Source: Mimachlamys varia (Eukaryota; Mollusca; Bivalvia; Pectinida; Pectinidae). From it: DNA of 64,000 nt. Location: assembly GCA_947623455.1 (NCBI GenBank), contig OX392534.1, positions 6,644,001-6,708,000 on the forward strand, given 5' to 3'. Below the pieces are notes generated by a model that did no database searches, was not told where the DNA came from, and saw only the letters and a program-made list of their open reading frames with translations. The translations under genes and the position numbers were made by a program. Position 1 is the first letter of the stretch, and the number at the start of each line of letters is the position of its first letter. Shown in pieces: positions 35,130 to 46,389 of the stretch.

Positions 35130-36168
35130 TGTATCATAGATGTGACATATTTCTTTCATCGAGAACAATGTTCATTTACCTACAATGTTAAAATGTGTAC
35201 TGAACTTAGGTAGGCGTGGGAGTCACTAAACTGATTCTGTCAATCCTGGGTTGATGATGCTTACTTTAATTTGATTGGCTATTGATTCTGTCTATCCAGA
35301 GTTGATAATGCACATAGGCACGCCCTTTTAGATATGATTGGTTATTTCTAAATCATTCCTGGGAATATTTTTATTTTGGATTTATTATTGTTTTTATTAA
35401 TTAGACTAAGCAATAAGCCACCCACGCCCACTTTATTGCCAAGCATGCTATTTCAAAGTGTCAGATTTTGTAAAGAACTTTGATTTTGACTTCCTGAAAA
35501 ACATTGATGACTTGGACGAATTCACTGTTCCACAAGTTCTGGACAAGTATGACATTTCAGAATACCGGAACCCACGAAAAACACAAATCACGGTTCGGAT
35601 CGCCTATTAATTCGTAATATAGATCTACTTGAATATACAGGACTTTATGAATCTAGGTGCGTGTGAAACCAGAGAATTATACCTTGATAATTGTACAGTG
35701 ACAATCGATTTAATTTGAAGTGATCTGTTTTATTTGCACTAAAATAGCAAAAACACTGACCAAAGGTACGTTTGTACAGTGTCGCTCAATTTGAAGACAT
35801 TTGTTATATTTGTGCAAAGGTGAATTGTCTATTGAGTTGGAAAAGCTTAAAATGTGTGTATATTTTTAAGGTTAGAAAATGTGTGTAATTTGTAAGGTTA
35901 ATTAAATGTTGAGTTGAAAAAACTGAAAATGTGTGTATTGTTTTTTAAAAGTACATGGTAACCTATTTTCGCTTGTTGTACAGTGTATATATTTCAATGT
36001 ACTTGGGGTCATTTTGCAACATTATACAACTGCAACATAGGGGAAATAGGCCATGGTAAGAACCTATGTTCTTACTAGATAAGAACATGGATTCTTACTG
36101 GGTGAGGTCAACTCTTCATAATATATTCCACGGACGAGATGAAAGAAATATGACACATCTATGATACA
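35130..36168. mobile_element. 1.04-kb element with 31-bp terminal inverted repeats
   Basis: Left end 35,130-35,160 begins TGTATCATAGATGTGACATA; right end 36,138-36,168 is its reverse complement with one mismatch. A coding-like relic lies inside (35,434-35,610). No clear target duplication is visible. The hairpin at 35,019-35,127 may belong to the same insertion. Confidence 0.7.
35434..35610 (+). pseudogene. Coding-like fragment inside the 1-kb element
   Basis: An open frame without an ATG runs to TAA at 35,608-35,610 and reads YFKVSDFVKNFDFDFLKN, then DEFTVPQVLDKYDISEYRN. Its Asp/Phe/Lys composition is unlike the surrounding AT-rich noise. It may be the relic of an element-encoded protein or a captured exon. 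Family not recognised. Confidence 0.35.
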
Positions 36169-36581
36169 ATGTTTGTATAAACGTGCGGTCCATGGAGCGA
36201 ACAGTGTGTATATCATTGTTGTATCTGTACTATTATGCTTTGTCAAAGGACAAATTGTGTTTAAACAATATCTGTTTCTTTTGTCGTATTTAATACTGAC
36301 CTATAATGTTAAGCTCATATTCATAATTCATAATGCCATAGGTAGACTGGCTACCAGCCCCCCCCCCCTCCCATTCCAAGTTTTTTATGGATAATTTTAC
36401 TACTAGCTTATCAGACATCAAAGTTATCAAAATTTCCCTCAAATTGTTTGTTCTAAATAATTCAATATCCGTATACTATTCTAGAGACGGATCTATATGC
36501 TACGGAGGGTTGTACGTGTTTTGTTAAAGCAGTAAAAGTAGACATCAAATTCGATACATATAGAAGAAAAATCATACCCCA

Positions 36582-36745
36582 GACCGAAAGTATCGAAAAT
36601 ATCCGAGGAACTCGTACAAGAAAATATCATAACCCAGACCGAAAGTTTGAAAATATTCGAGGAACTCGTACAAGAAATATCATAACCCAGACCGAAAGTT
36701 TGAAAATATTCGAGGAACTCGTACAGGAAAATATTATATTTCCTA
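36582..36745 (+). repeat. Three tandem ~54-bp repeats
   Basis: GACCGAAAGT starts units at 36,582, 36,637 and 36,690; each contains CGAGGAACTCGTACA. Confidence 0.85.
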
Positions 36746-37549
36746 CGCTAGTCAAGATACTATTGAAACTATAAACTAATAATACATGACATAATCACCT
36801 TAGTCGGAATTCCCTCAACTGTACTTTTGGTTTCACATATATGTTTTTTACGGAAGCCCTCGAGGGACATTTTTCAGTTACTGCTTATTTGTTACTACTT
36901 AATTGTTATCACTTGAACAACATCATTACTGACAACAAATCAATTAATTAAAATACAAAGAAGTAATAACAAATAACTGATAACAAATTAATTGGTAACT
37001 AAAAATGTCCCTCCAGGGCTGCCGTAGTTTTCTCACCAGTACCGGTCGTCTCAGGAAATGACAAAGCGACAGACAAGTTGTAATCTGAATACCTCAGACA
37101 CATACAGGAAGGACATTTTTTTTTATTTCTAAATATCTTTAAAGCCCTAATAAAACACGTAAAGGCAAATAAACATCACTAAATATATTTCATTTTGATT
37201 TTCAGAAGGACATTACAGGTATATGATGCAGTGGTATAATTTGTCTTTACGTGTTTTTGGCATACTGAATTTATATCACTTTTAAAAAAGTGCAGTTTCA
37301 ATTTCCTCAAGACTTGAATTGTGCTACCTTAAGCTGTGGTGGATCATTGTTTTCCCCATATCATTCACAGATTGTTTCCTTTTTTCCCAAGATTTCTCTG
37401 TCATCCCCTAGGGTATGTCAGATATCACCAGCTGACGTCACGACAACAGTGCCATCGCGACAAGTCAACAATACTCAATCACGTCACGTCAGCATTGTGT
37501 TGCATTGATACTTTTGTTAAACCAATACATAATGATGGGAGAAAAATAA

Positions 37550-37705
37550 TCATTCCCTACCTTAAAGTTGACCGAGAAATCTCCAACCCTCGGGGAGATA
37601 TGCTTGATTGTCTAACCCTCGACAGAGCCTCTGGCTAGACAACCAAGAATATGACCCCTTTGGTAGGAGATTTCTCTGTCACACCCTCAAGGTAAGGGAA
37701 TATTC
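37550..37705. repeat. Foldback element with CCCTACCTTAAAG arms
   Basis: ATTCCCTACCTTAAAG...CCGAGAAATCTCC on the left mirrors GGAGATTTCTCTGTCACACC...CAAGGTAAGGGAAT on the right. The centre holds a second pair (GATTGTCTAACCCTCG / CTAGACAACC). Non-coding. Confidence 0.7.
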
Positions 37706-38679
37706 TATAAGTCACCCTTATTGTGCCATTATACCGCACTTTTTTTCTTCTTTTTTCTTCACTTTTCACTCGCTAGAATAGAATCATTAGATTTGTCTTA
37801 ATGTCCCAAAGAATGGCTGTTTGAAATACATAGATTTCCTATGTTGTATGATAAGTGTACTTCAGTCCAGAGCTCATTTCACGTTGCGAAATGATGAAGA
37901 AGGGTGGATATAAACATTGACATCAGCAGCACTGTTCATACATACTCTAGTTTCTAAGGACGCAGTAAAAGACTCAATCAATAATGTTATTATTATGTGA
38001 GCGGTGTATTGATCCTGTCTGGTTACATATACAATATTTTAGACGTTGTAATATCACATTACATCGATTTATGTTGTACAACCAGTATGTGTGGACACAG
38101 CTGAACCTTAATGATATCCATAGAGACTGGTGCAGTAGATCAATATTAGTTTTGCATAGAAATGGACAACACATATAAGAAGCAAGGAAGCCTAGCTCAC
38201 CAGTAAACTCATGCTTTCGATGTATAGAAATCAGTCTGGGTTTGTGTCTACTTTTGTTGGAATGCAAGGTTTCAAGCTTTAATAAACCTACAAAAAACAA
38301 GGTTGATGTAAAAAGCAAAAAATTAAGAATATGAAGGTGTGTTCCTTTATCTTATCTGTTTTTGTTAAGACCATATGTTCCGGAAGAGTAAGCGTCTTCC
38401 GTAATTCATATCTTTTTATGAAAGTATTGTAATGGTCGCGTTATAAAAAAGTGGTTTATCTTTCGATTTTGTTTTTATTTAAAACTTTATTAACCTTATG
38501 TCATACACATTTTACTGTATGAATTAGGGTTGTCAAACTACATTTATGTATAAATAAATTTAGGCTTGATACTATTGTTTGTTTGTTCGACTCCGAATGA
38601 TTAAAATTCATTTGAGATAAGTGAATATGGTTTAATAACCAGCATTGTATGTAAGCTTATAATATATTTGCTTATTAGT

Positions 38680-38930
38680 GTGCTTACTTTTTGTAATTGA
38701 CAATGATGACTCGATTCTCATTTTGAGGATTGATGCTTACATGGCGGGTGTCGTCGATGAAGCAGAAGACGCTTACTCTTCCGGAACACTGATCTTATTT
38801 ATTGTACTTTTTAAAGGGTATTCATGAAAATCTATCATTTGCTCATATTTTGCCCTTAGTTTAATCGATGTTGAGCTCTGATCAGTTTTGTTAACGCTTT
38901 GATATTCCCTTAGTTTTTTTGTTCAATACA
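38680..38930 (-). repeat. GTTCCGGAAGAGTAAGCG repeat, reverse copy
   Basis: Read on the plus strand it carries ACATGGCGGGTGTCGTCGAT, CGCTTACTCTTCCGGAACAC and TTTGCCCTTAGTTTAATCGA. A partial second copy (ATGGCGGGTGTCGTCGGTG) follows at 39,060-39,210. Confidence 0.75.
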
Positions 38931-39599
38931 CTGTGGTGCAAGTTGACGAGGACATGTACGCCATAATAATTCATTTGGCGAATATGGATTGTTTTAATCA
39001 TGTGAATGCTATTTACCCCCTAATGAATGTGTCGCTAGTTTTAATGTCAATATCCAAATCCTGATAAACATGGCGGGTGTCGTCGGTGAAGCAGCAGAAG
39101 CTTGTCTAGCTTGTCTCGTCCTCCCTCATCCTGTTTCATCCATGTACTTGATATAAATTGTCTCTGTGTAAATTTTCCTTTATTTATATATTGCCATGGG
39201 CATATCGATTGTATGATTTTGTTCACAATTTTGTTATCCCTTGATGTTTTTAAAATACGAAAATATATCTAGTCTGTTCCACGTTGATAGTAACGTTTAC
39301 AAACGAAAAGTGAAAGTACAAACCGATAACATCATCACTCTAAGGATCAATATCCTGGAATTTCCAGGTAAATAATTCTGCATAAATAGTACAGTGGTAA
39401 CCCCACGTTCAAGTTCTCAGTAAAGTTATATATATAGGTCATGTATGTGTTTTTTAAAAGTCGTATCAGGAAGTTCATTAGCGGTGTGGATTAGTCATCA
39501 GACGGATCTACTCATCAAAAGGTCCCTTCATACCAAGATGAATGACAGTAATGTTCAGTGTAACGAAATATTTCCTTATCAGTAATCCTTATAAACAAA

Positions 39600-39980
39600 A
39601 AAACAAAACAAAAATCAGAGAATACAAAAGCGTCAACAAAACCATGATTCGAACTTAAAATCAATAAAACTAGAGGAAAATAGGAACAAAAGGAAAAATT
39701 AACATGGAAACCCTCGTAAAAGCACAAGAGAATAAAACCAGGTGTTCCGGAAGAGTAAGCGTCTTCCTCTTCATCTACGACAACCGCCATGTAAATCTTG
39801 GTCACATCCAAGTAAACATCAATCCTCAAAACGAGAACCAAGTCATCACTGTCAATCACAACAAGTAAGCACACTTATAAGCAAACTCCATAACGTCCAT
39901 CTTCATATCGCACAAAGATACAGAATATTTCTCGATGATATCAAGATGGCGACCATAAAACTTGCCCATAGTCTTCATCA
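39600..39980 (+). repeat. GTTCCGGAAGAGTAAGCG repeat, long copy
   Basis: Shares AATCAGAGAATACAAAAGCG, CATGGAAACCCTCGTAAAAG, GTGTTCCGGAAGAGTAAGCG with the other copies and extends to CAAGATGGCGACCATAAAAC, a block also at about 48,768 and, reversed, near 32,600. This copy suggests the full unit is about 380 bp. Confidence 0.75.
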
Positions 39981-40269
39981 ACCTTTATCAATCAGTATTT
40001 ATGCTATTGGGTCGTTATATTGTTTTTCATGTTGACTTCGTTATCCAGGGGATGATGTGTATTTATGCAGTTTGGTTCATTTTTCGGCATACTATTGATA
40101 TTACTAAATTTAAAAGATGCAGCATATGTGTGTTACGTCATCTTACGTTTGTATATTGACAATATCTTATCTTTTTTTTGTTATGATCAATATGGAAACA
40201 AAACGCCATCTAAAGTGCTAAGAATCCCAATCACACATACGAATTAAATCATCATTCAATTTAATAATC

Positions 40270-40475
40270 TGAGGAATAAAAAAAAACGAATCAAAGAATA
40301 CAAAAGCGTCAACAAAACTATAATCCGAACTCAAAATCGAGTAGGGGCAAAATTTGAACAAAAGGGAAAAGTTTACGTGGAGATCCATGTAAAAGAACAA
40401 GAGAATAAGACCAGGTGTTTCAGAAGAGTAAGCGTCTTCTGCTTCATCGACGACACTGAGTATATGTAGCGTTGG
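40270..40475 (+). repeat. GTTCCGGAAGAGTAAGCG repeat, diverged copy
   Basis: AATCAAAGAATACAAAAGCG, ATCCGAACTCAAAATCGAGT, AGGTGTTTCAGAAGAGTAAG, TTCATCGACGACACTGAG. It follows the previous copy by about 0.3 kb in the same orientation. Confidence 0.7.
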
Positions 40476-40719
40476 CGACTATAAATCTTACTCATGGTTC
40501 TGATCAACCTTCATCTCTTGAATCACTGTGTAGTAAGTGTGTTTGTCAGCAGTCGACATATATCACGAAAATCACGATATTTAGAGCAAGCACTAGAATA
40601 ACGAATCAACTGCGACATGCAAACAAAAAAAAAACAGGTTAGCGAAGCAGGGATATTACTATCCAGAAATGAAAAGTTCTCGACCGGAAAATTGAAATCG
40701 TCACGCTTGTCTTATAGCT

Positions 40720-41475
40720 TATTTGTAAGCTGTCCATGTTGGTCTTAGGTTAAGCAGAGATCGAGACCACTATGACCTTGAAAGTAATTTATTTAAGGAC
40801 ACTTTAGAACACTCTATTGGAAGTACCTTTAAGACCAGTATCATTAATCTGTGCTTCTTAATTAATCAAAAGAAGGTTTTTTTAAATGTGTTTTCGAATA
40901 TTTGATTAACGTGACTTTAAATGAAATCGAAGGTAATACTCTTATGGTCATTTAGGAGAATGATGTAAAAGGTTTAATATATTTGGACCCTGTGACTTTG
41001 ACAGTATGTCAATTTGAATTGTTTAAGACAACTTTATGGTATTTCATGTCAGGTACTTTCTGGTCAAATATCAGTACTCTGGGCCTTCTGGTTATTAAGA
41101 ATATAATTTTAAAGGTTTTACATGTCTGACCCCTGTGACCTTGAAATTATGTTAAGGTCATTTGGTTTGAGTTATTACATGTTATATACCTAATAGCCAA
41201 GTATCAGTACTCTTGGTATTCTGATTATTGAGAAAGAGATTTAAATGGGAATTTTGTTATGTTCGACTGCTGTGACCTTGAAATTAGGTCAAGGTCATTT
41301 ATTTCAAAAGATTTAAAGCCCTCTGTCAAAGGTACCTACTAGCCAAATACCATGGCCCTAGGTCCTCCAGATTTTAAGAAGTCACTCAAAGAACAGGATG
41401 CGGGATGGATGGACGACGGAAACCCCATCAAAATATAAGCTTAAATGGTACTTTGTGCAAGGTGAGCTTAACACT
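40720..41475 (-). repeat. Reversed TTAGCTCATCTG-type element
   Basis: Four diverged units, each with a TGACCTTGAAATTA-like or AAGGTCATTT block and a TACCTAATAGCCAAGTATCA-like block, ending in GGATGGACGACGG and CAAGGTGAGCTTA. It is the reverse relative of 15,740-16,335. Confidence 0.65.
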
Positions 41476-41546
41476 GATCACTTATTAACTAGTTGTTACA
41501 ATTAATTGGCAAAAGTTAAGCAGCGACTACCATTTTAAGAACTTAC

Positions 41547-41626
41547 CTGACATCTCCCCACCTGTGGACAGAACCCATCGCCTTCCTAACCAGGGCGTAC
41601 GTTCAGCATCAAAGCCACTATGGGCA
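41547..41626 (-). CDS. Isolated exon-like piece, 26 codons
   Basis: Acceptor TCTGATTTTTTCTAG and donor GATGTCAG|GTAAGT flank 80 bp that are open in one frame with phases 2 and 1: AHSGFDAERTPWLGRR then WVLSTGGEMS. Both sites are strong and the piece is GC-richer than its surroundings, so it is probably a real or recently lost exon. The acceptor tract belongs to the dispersed repeat at 41,630-41,835. Family not recognised. Confidence 0.45.
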
Positions 41627-41629
41627 CTA

Positions 41630-41835
41630 GAAAAAATCAGAGAATACCGATGTGTCAACATAACCATAATCCGAACTCAAAATCGATTAACTAGTGACAA
41701 AATATGAACAAAGGAAACATTTACATGGAGACTCTTGTTAAAGTACAAGAGAATAAGACCAGGTGTTCCGAAAGAGAAAGCGTTTTCTGCTTCATTGACG
41801 ACACCCATGTCAATCTTGGTCATCCTCGATATCAA
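41630..41835 (+). repeat. GTTCCGGAAGAG repeat copy abutting an exon acceptor
   Basis: AATCAGAGAATACCGATGTG, CCGAACTCAAAATCGATTAA, CATGGAGACTCTTGTTAAAG, GTGTTCCGAAAGAGAAAGCG. Its left edge, read on the - strand, supplies the pyrimidine tract of the 41,626 acceptor, the same layout as at 33,027. Confidence 0.75.
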
Positions 41836-42397
41836 GGGGTTACGATCACCTTCGCTCTCTCCGCCCCTGGAATATGTCATGGCAAACGTGAAGGCATGTT
41901 TTTCCTGACCAATCGCTCGGCTGCATGCTTTTCCTATGAAGATTACAAAGGAGCTGCGACCGACTTCAAATCAAAGCCTGTCAATTTTACCGTTATGTGA
42001 CCACAAGATTCTTTTGATGTACCTCAAAGGGTCGAACCAGTCTTCTTGTCTCATCAACAGGGTGGCGCACACACATTCTTCAGTTTTGCGATGACATATT
42101 CCAGAGGTGGAGAGAGAGAAGGTGATTATAACCCCTGGATGTCGAGGATGATATCAAGTGAGAACCGATTTATCATTCTCAATCACAACAAAGAAGCACA
42201 CTAATGACCATATTCAAAAGCGTCCATGTACCGTAGAAGGATAAAAACATTTTTCAATGAGACCAAAATGGTAAAATAATATTAATATCCTATATATTTA
42301 CATGCGTGCAGCAGATTTATTCTGGTTCCTTTTGTGTCCCAAGTAGAGGATAAACAAAGCAAATCCCCAAATATTCATATATGTCTTGACCCCCTAC

Positions 42398-42514
42398 CTT
42401 CAGTGTGCCCGTGTAGATACCGATGTACCACGTGTGGTTGTCCGTGGAAATGTTCTTGCATTGTCTTTGGTTCTGCACGTTGTTGTATCGATTTATCCTC
42501 AGAAACCGTTCCCA
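42398..42514 (-). CDS. Isolated exon-like piece, 39 codons
   Basis: Acceptor CATTTCCTCCAACAG and donor CTGAAG|GTAGGG flank 117 bp open in frame 0: WERFLRINRYNNVQNQRQ, CKNISTDNHTWYIGIYTGTLK. It has one Cys and two NxS/T sites (NIS, NHT), as in an extracellular domain. Its phase (0) does not join directly to the 41,626 exon (needs 2), so either an exon between them was missed or they belong to different genes. Confidence 0.4.
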
Positions 42515-43270
42515 CTGTTGGAGGAAATGTCACAAAATGACAGAATATGCATGCTTACTATTATATGTTACAAGAATTATGAATTTCTATTTATAGGTTT
42601 AAACGATACGGTCTATTTTTAGATCAATCTATTTTTAGCTCAACAATGCAGGAAAACACCCCTCCCAAGTCATGTTTGCAAGGCGTTTATGTGTTCATAA
42701 TGGTACTGTCACCTGGTGAATAATTACTCTTAGCCAGAATGAGATCGATTCTCAGTAACTTATCGATATCTCATGGAAAAAATATTGCCCCGCAAAATAA
42801 TTAAAATCCAGTATACGTATACGTATAAGGTTGAAATTGGATATATGCCAACAGAGTTAGTAATAGGAGGACATTTTAACTGTGGTAGATATTGTGTGCA
42901 GAACAAAGTAGCTAGTATGGTGGCCGGCTAGTGCCATCTCACCAATCTAGTTTTAACGATCTCCCGCCCTGGACCTAAAGTCATCCTCGATATTTCAGGA
43001 GTAATATATCCACTATTGCTCTTATTACCTACTTTCATGTCAAAGCAACCCGGTGTGAGCAACCGTTTGGGTAAGGACAAGGTGAAGGACAAGGAGATGA
43101 GTTTCATCCTCTCCCTTTTTCACTTAAAGAATTTTGCGGTCGCGTAACGGTAACATCCACTGGCTTTAAAGTCGGGTGTCACTCCTCTGTTATTTACACA
43201 GGGCAGATATTAGCCAAGTGATTAGTCAAAGTTTTATTTAAGCGGAAACGAACAAAATACCATGCCTGCG

Positions 43271-44996
43271 ATTTCGCTACAGTATGTGCTTGTGGTGCAG
43301 AAAGCAAACGTGAGCTTTAGTCGACATGACATAGATACGAGCACGCGACGTGAAGGGAACAAGCTCGCGTTAAAAGCCGTGATGAATGCATGTCAAGGGA
43401 ATGAGATCAAGATATTGTGATTTGGCCCTAACCGTTCGCCATATAATAGCTAGCCTGTCTAGCGAACTCCTATGTATGGAAAACCCGATAAAGTTTTAAA
43501 TAGCGGCATTTTAACACAATGGTTTCATTGCAGTGTATGGAGTCTTGTTTTCTGAACAATGTGTGTATAGTGTTTATTATTTGTGGTGTTTTGTTCACCA
43601 ACAAACTGAGCTGTTATCTTTCGTTTTATTGCCAACATAAATAATTAAATCAAATACATGTATCCTGTTCACAAATGATGTTGGTAACGAAGCTTGGCAT
43701 GATCCATGAAGCAATGAAAATGAATATAAAAACATTTAACGTAATTTCTGCTTTGGCAGTATTTTTAAATAATTTCGTGTTTAGGTACTGCATGCCATAC
43801 TATACTATTATCAATCTTATACATTAGTTGCATGTCCTTATCTGTGATAGTGTATTATACGTTTGTTATCAATTCTCTTAATGGACCCTTGGGTCAGTTG
43901 AATTGAATCAAATAAACAAGAGGCCCAGAGGACCTGTACCGCTAACCTGGATACATTGGTATCTAGGTAATCATGGTAAAATATTTTCTTTTTGGCCCCG
44001 CCCCTCAGCCCACTAGGGTGTCAGTCCAACCATTAGTACAATTTTGAATCCTAAGCACCTAGGGATGCTTCCTGCCAATGGAGGAGAGTCCAAATAAGGT
44101 TGATTTCAAACCAGTGGTATGGAGAAGAAGAAGTCGCTGATATCAATATAGCTTAATTCTTTATGGCTCCGCCCCTTAGCCCCCTAGGGGGTCAGTCCCA
44201 CACTTAGTACAATTTTGAATCCTGTGCACCTATGGATACTTTCTGCCAATTAAGGCTGATTTCCAATCAATGCTTATGGAGAAGAAGAAGTCGCTTAAAT
44301 CAATATAGCTAAATAACCCGTTTTGGCCCCGACCTCTAGCCACCTAGGGGGTCAGTCCCACCATTAGTCCATGGGTTATGGAGAAGGAGTCGTTTAAAAA
44401 ATTGTTGACGGACGGACGGACGGTTTGGACGACGAACGCCGCGGTATGGCATAAGCTCACCTCGGTCCTAAATAATAACAACTATGAAAAAAATAAAATT
44501 CTTTAGAAATGTGTTTTTCTTTCGCAACTAGGATCAATCTGAACAAAGTTTCGCAAGTATGTGGGGTCATCTTTAAAACACCTGTTAACTATAGAACGAA
44601 AGTATGTGATGTAATCGCTCAGGAATCTGCCTTTTGCTGTTTAGGTATAGGTTTCTGTTCTATTTACGTAACAGTCGTCATAGGAAATGACTCGTCCGAT
44701 ACAATTTTAACTTACCAGAACATTACAAACGCGGTAATTCCCCGAATACCAAAAACACCTTACAAGAAGGACATTGTTTCTTGTCACAAATGTAAAGAAA
44801 AACCTACATACATTTAAAGAAATGGGAAGTTCACTATCGAAATCGTCACGTTTATCGTATAGCTGTATAAGCTGTCTATATAGTTTATAAGTAAGTACCG
44901 AGGTAAGAAGCTGATGTAGAAGAGTATGCTGTGTCTTTGATTCAGAAGGGAATATACAATTGACTTGGTCAGCAAAATTCATGTTACAAATAATGC
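43271..44996. repeat. Segmental duplication, copy A
   Basis: Starts ATTTCGCTACAGTATG and runs through CGACGTGAAGGGAACAAG, ATTGTGATTTGGCCCTAACC, GCATGTCCTTATCTGTGATA and GAATCTGCCTTTTGC-type sequence. The order matches copy B (44,997-47,590). Copy A holds a GTCC-type element (43,917-44,470) that B lacks. No gene recognised. Confidence 0.85.
43917..44470 (-). mobile_element. Reversed GTCC-type element inserted in copy A
   Basis: Plus-strand left end AAGAGGCCCAGAGGACCTG, right end GACGGACGGACGG, then CATAAGCTCACCTCGGTCC. It has three ~150-bp repeats (CCCCTTAGCCCCCTAGGGGG). Copy B gives the empty site: ATTGAATCAAACAAATAAATAATC-type sequence is continuous there. AAATAA on both sides in copy A is a candidate target duplication. 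Confidence 0.8.
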
Positions 44997-45060
44997 GATT
45001 TCGCTACAGTATGATCGATATGAACACACGACGTGAAGGGAACAAGACGTGATGAATTAG

Positions 45061-46000
45061 GTCGAGGGGATGAGAATGCAGGTCGAGGGGATGAGAACGC
45101 AGGTCGAGGGGATGAGAATGCAGGTCGAGGGGATGAGAACGCAGGTCGAGGGGATGAGAATGCAGGTCGAGGGGATGAGAATGCTGGTCGAGGGGATGAG
45201 AATGCAGGTCGAGGAGATGAGAATGCAGGTCGAGGGGATGAGAATTCAGGTCGAGGGGATGAGAATGCAGGTCGAGGGGATGAGAATGCAGGTCGAGGGG
45301 ATTAGAATGCAGGTCGAGGGGATGAGAACAGGTCGAGGGGATGAGAACGCAGGTCGAGGCGATGAGAACTCAGGTCGAGGGGATGAGAATGCAGGTCGAG
45401 GGGATGAGAATGTAGGTCGAGGGGATGAGAATGCAGGTCGAGTGGATGAGAACGCAGGTCGAGGGGATGAGAATGCAGGTCGAGGGGATGAGAATGCTGG
45501 TCGAGGGGATGAGAATGCAGGTCGAGGGGATGAGAATTCAGGTCGAGGGGATGAGAATTCAGGTCGAGGGGATGAGAATGCAGGTCGAGGGGATGAGAAT
45601 GCAGGTCGAGGGGATTAGAATGCAGGTCGAAGGGATGACAACAGGTCGAGGGGATGAGAACGCAGGTCGAGGCGATGAGAACTCAGGTCGAGGGGATGAG
45701 AATGCAGGTCGAGGGGATGAGAATGTAGGTCGAGGGGATGAGAATGCAGGTCGAGGGGATGAGAACGCAGGTCGAGGTGATGAGAATTCAGGTCGAGGGG
45801 ATGAGAATGCAGGTCGAGGGGATGAGAATGCAGGTCGAGGGGATGAGAACGCAGGTCGAGGGGATGAGAATTCAGGTCGAGGGGATGAGAATGCAGGTCG
45901 AGGGGATGAGAACGCAGGTCGAGGGGATGAGAATTCAGGTCGAGGGGATGAGAATGCAGGTCGAGGGGATGAGAATCCAGGTCGAGGGGATGAGATCAAG
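45061..46000. repeat. 21-bp minisatellite, about 44 units, with a 313-bp higher order
   Basis: Unit GGTCGAGGGGATGAGAATGCA with variants (ACGCA, TTCA, GATTAG, GCGATG). A marked block (GATTAG unit, then a 19-bp unit GATGAGAACAGGTCGAGG) occurs at about 45,300 and again at about 45,613, so a ~313-bp segment was itself duplicated. All frames are open because 21 is a multiple of three (GRGDENA, MRMQVEG, antisense SSPRPAF). There is no ATG context, splice evidence or unique sequence to support translation. Confidence 0.95.
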
Positions 46001-46389
46001 AGATTGTGATTTGGCCCTGACCGTTCACCATAGAACAGCTAACTCCTGCGGATGGAAAACCCGATAGGCATAAGTTTTAAATAGCCGCATTTTTAACACA
46101 ATGAATGCGGTGTCATATGGAGACTTGTTTTCTGGACAATGTGTGTATGGGTATTATTATGTGTGGTGTTTATGTTAACCAACAAACTGAGCTGATATCT
46201 TTCGTTGTATTGAAATGTTTACCTAAAGTTTGCCAACATAAATAATTTTATGATATTAGTAACGAAGCTTGGCGTGATCCACGAAGCAATGCAAATGAAT
46301 ATAAAAAAAATGAACGTATTAATGTCTTGCTATGGCAGTATGTTTTAAATAATTCCATGTTTAGGTACTGTATGTCATACTTTACTATA

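Noticed and set aside
42334..42540. Cys-rich plus-strand open frame (CPCRYRCTTCGCPWKC)
   Set aside because: It is the complement of the better-supported - strand exon at 42,398-42,514, which has splice sites on both sides.
44401..44425. GGACGGACGGACGG microsatellite as a possible G-quadruplex regulator
   Set aside because: It is the standard GTCC microsatellite of the inserted element, reversed; nothing local suggests a regulatory role.
45033..46067. RGD-containing and MRMQVEG-type long open frames over the minisatellite
   Set aside because: A 21-bp unit without stops is open in most frames on both strands; copy A, the ancestral form, has no such gene and no splice or start context supports one.
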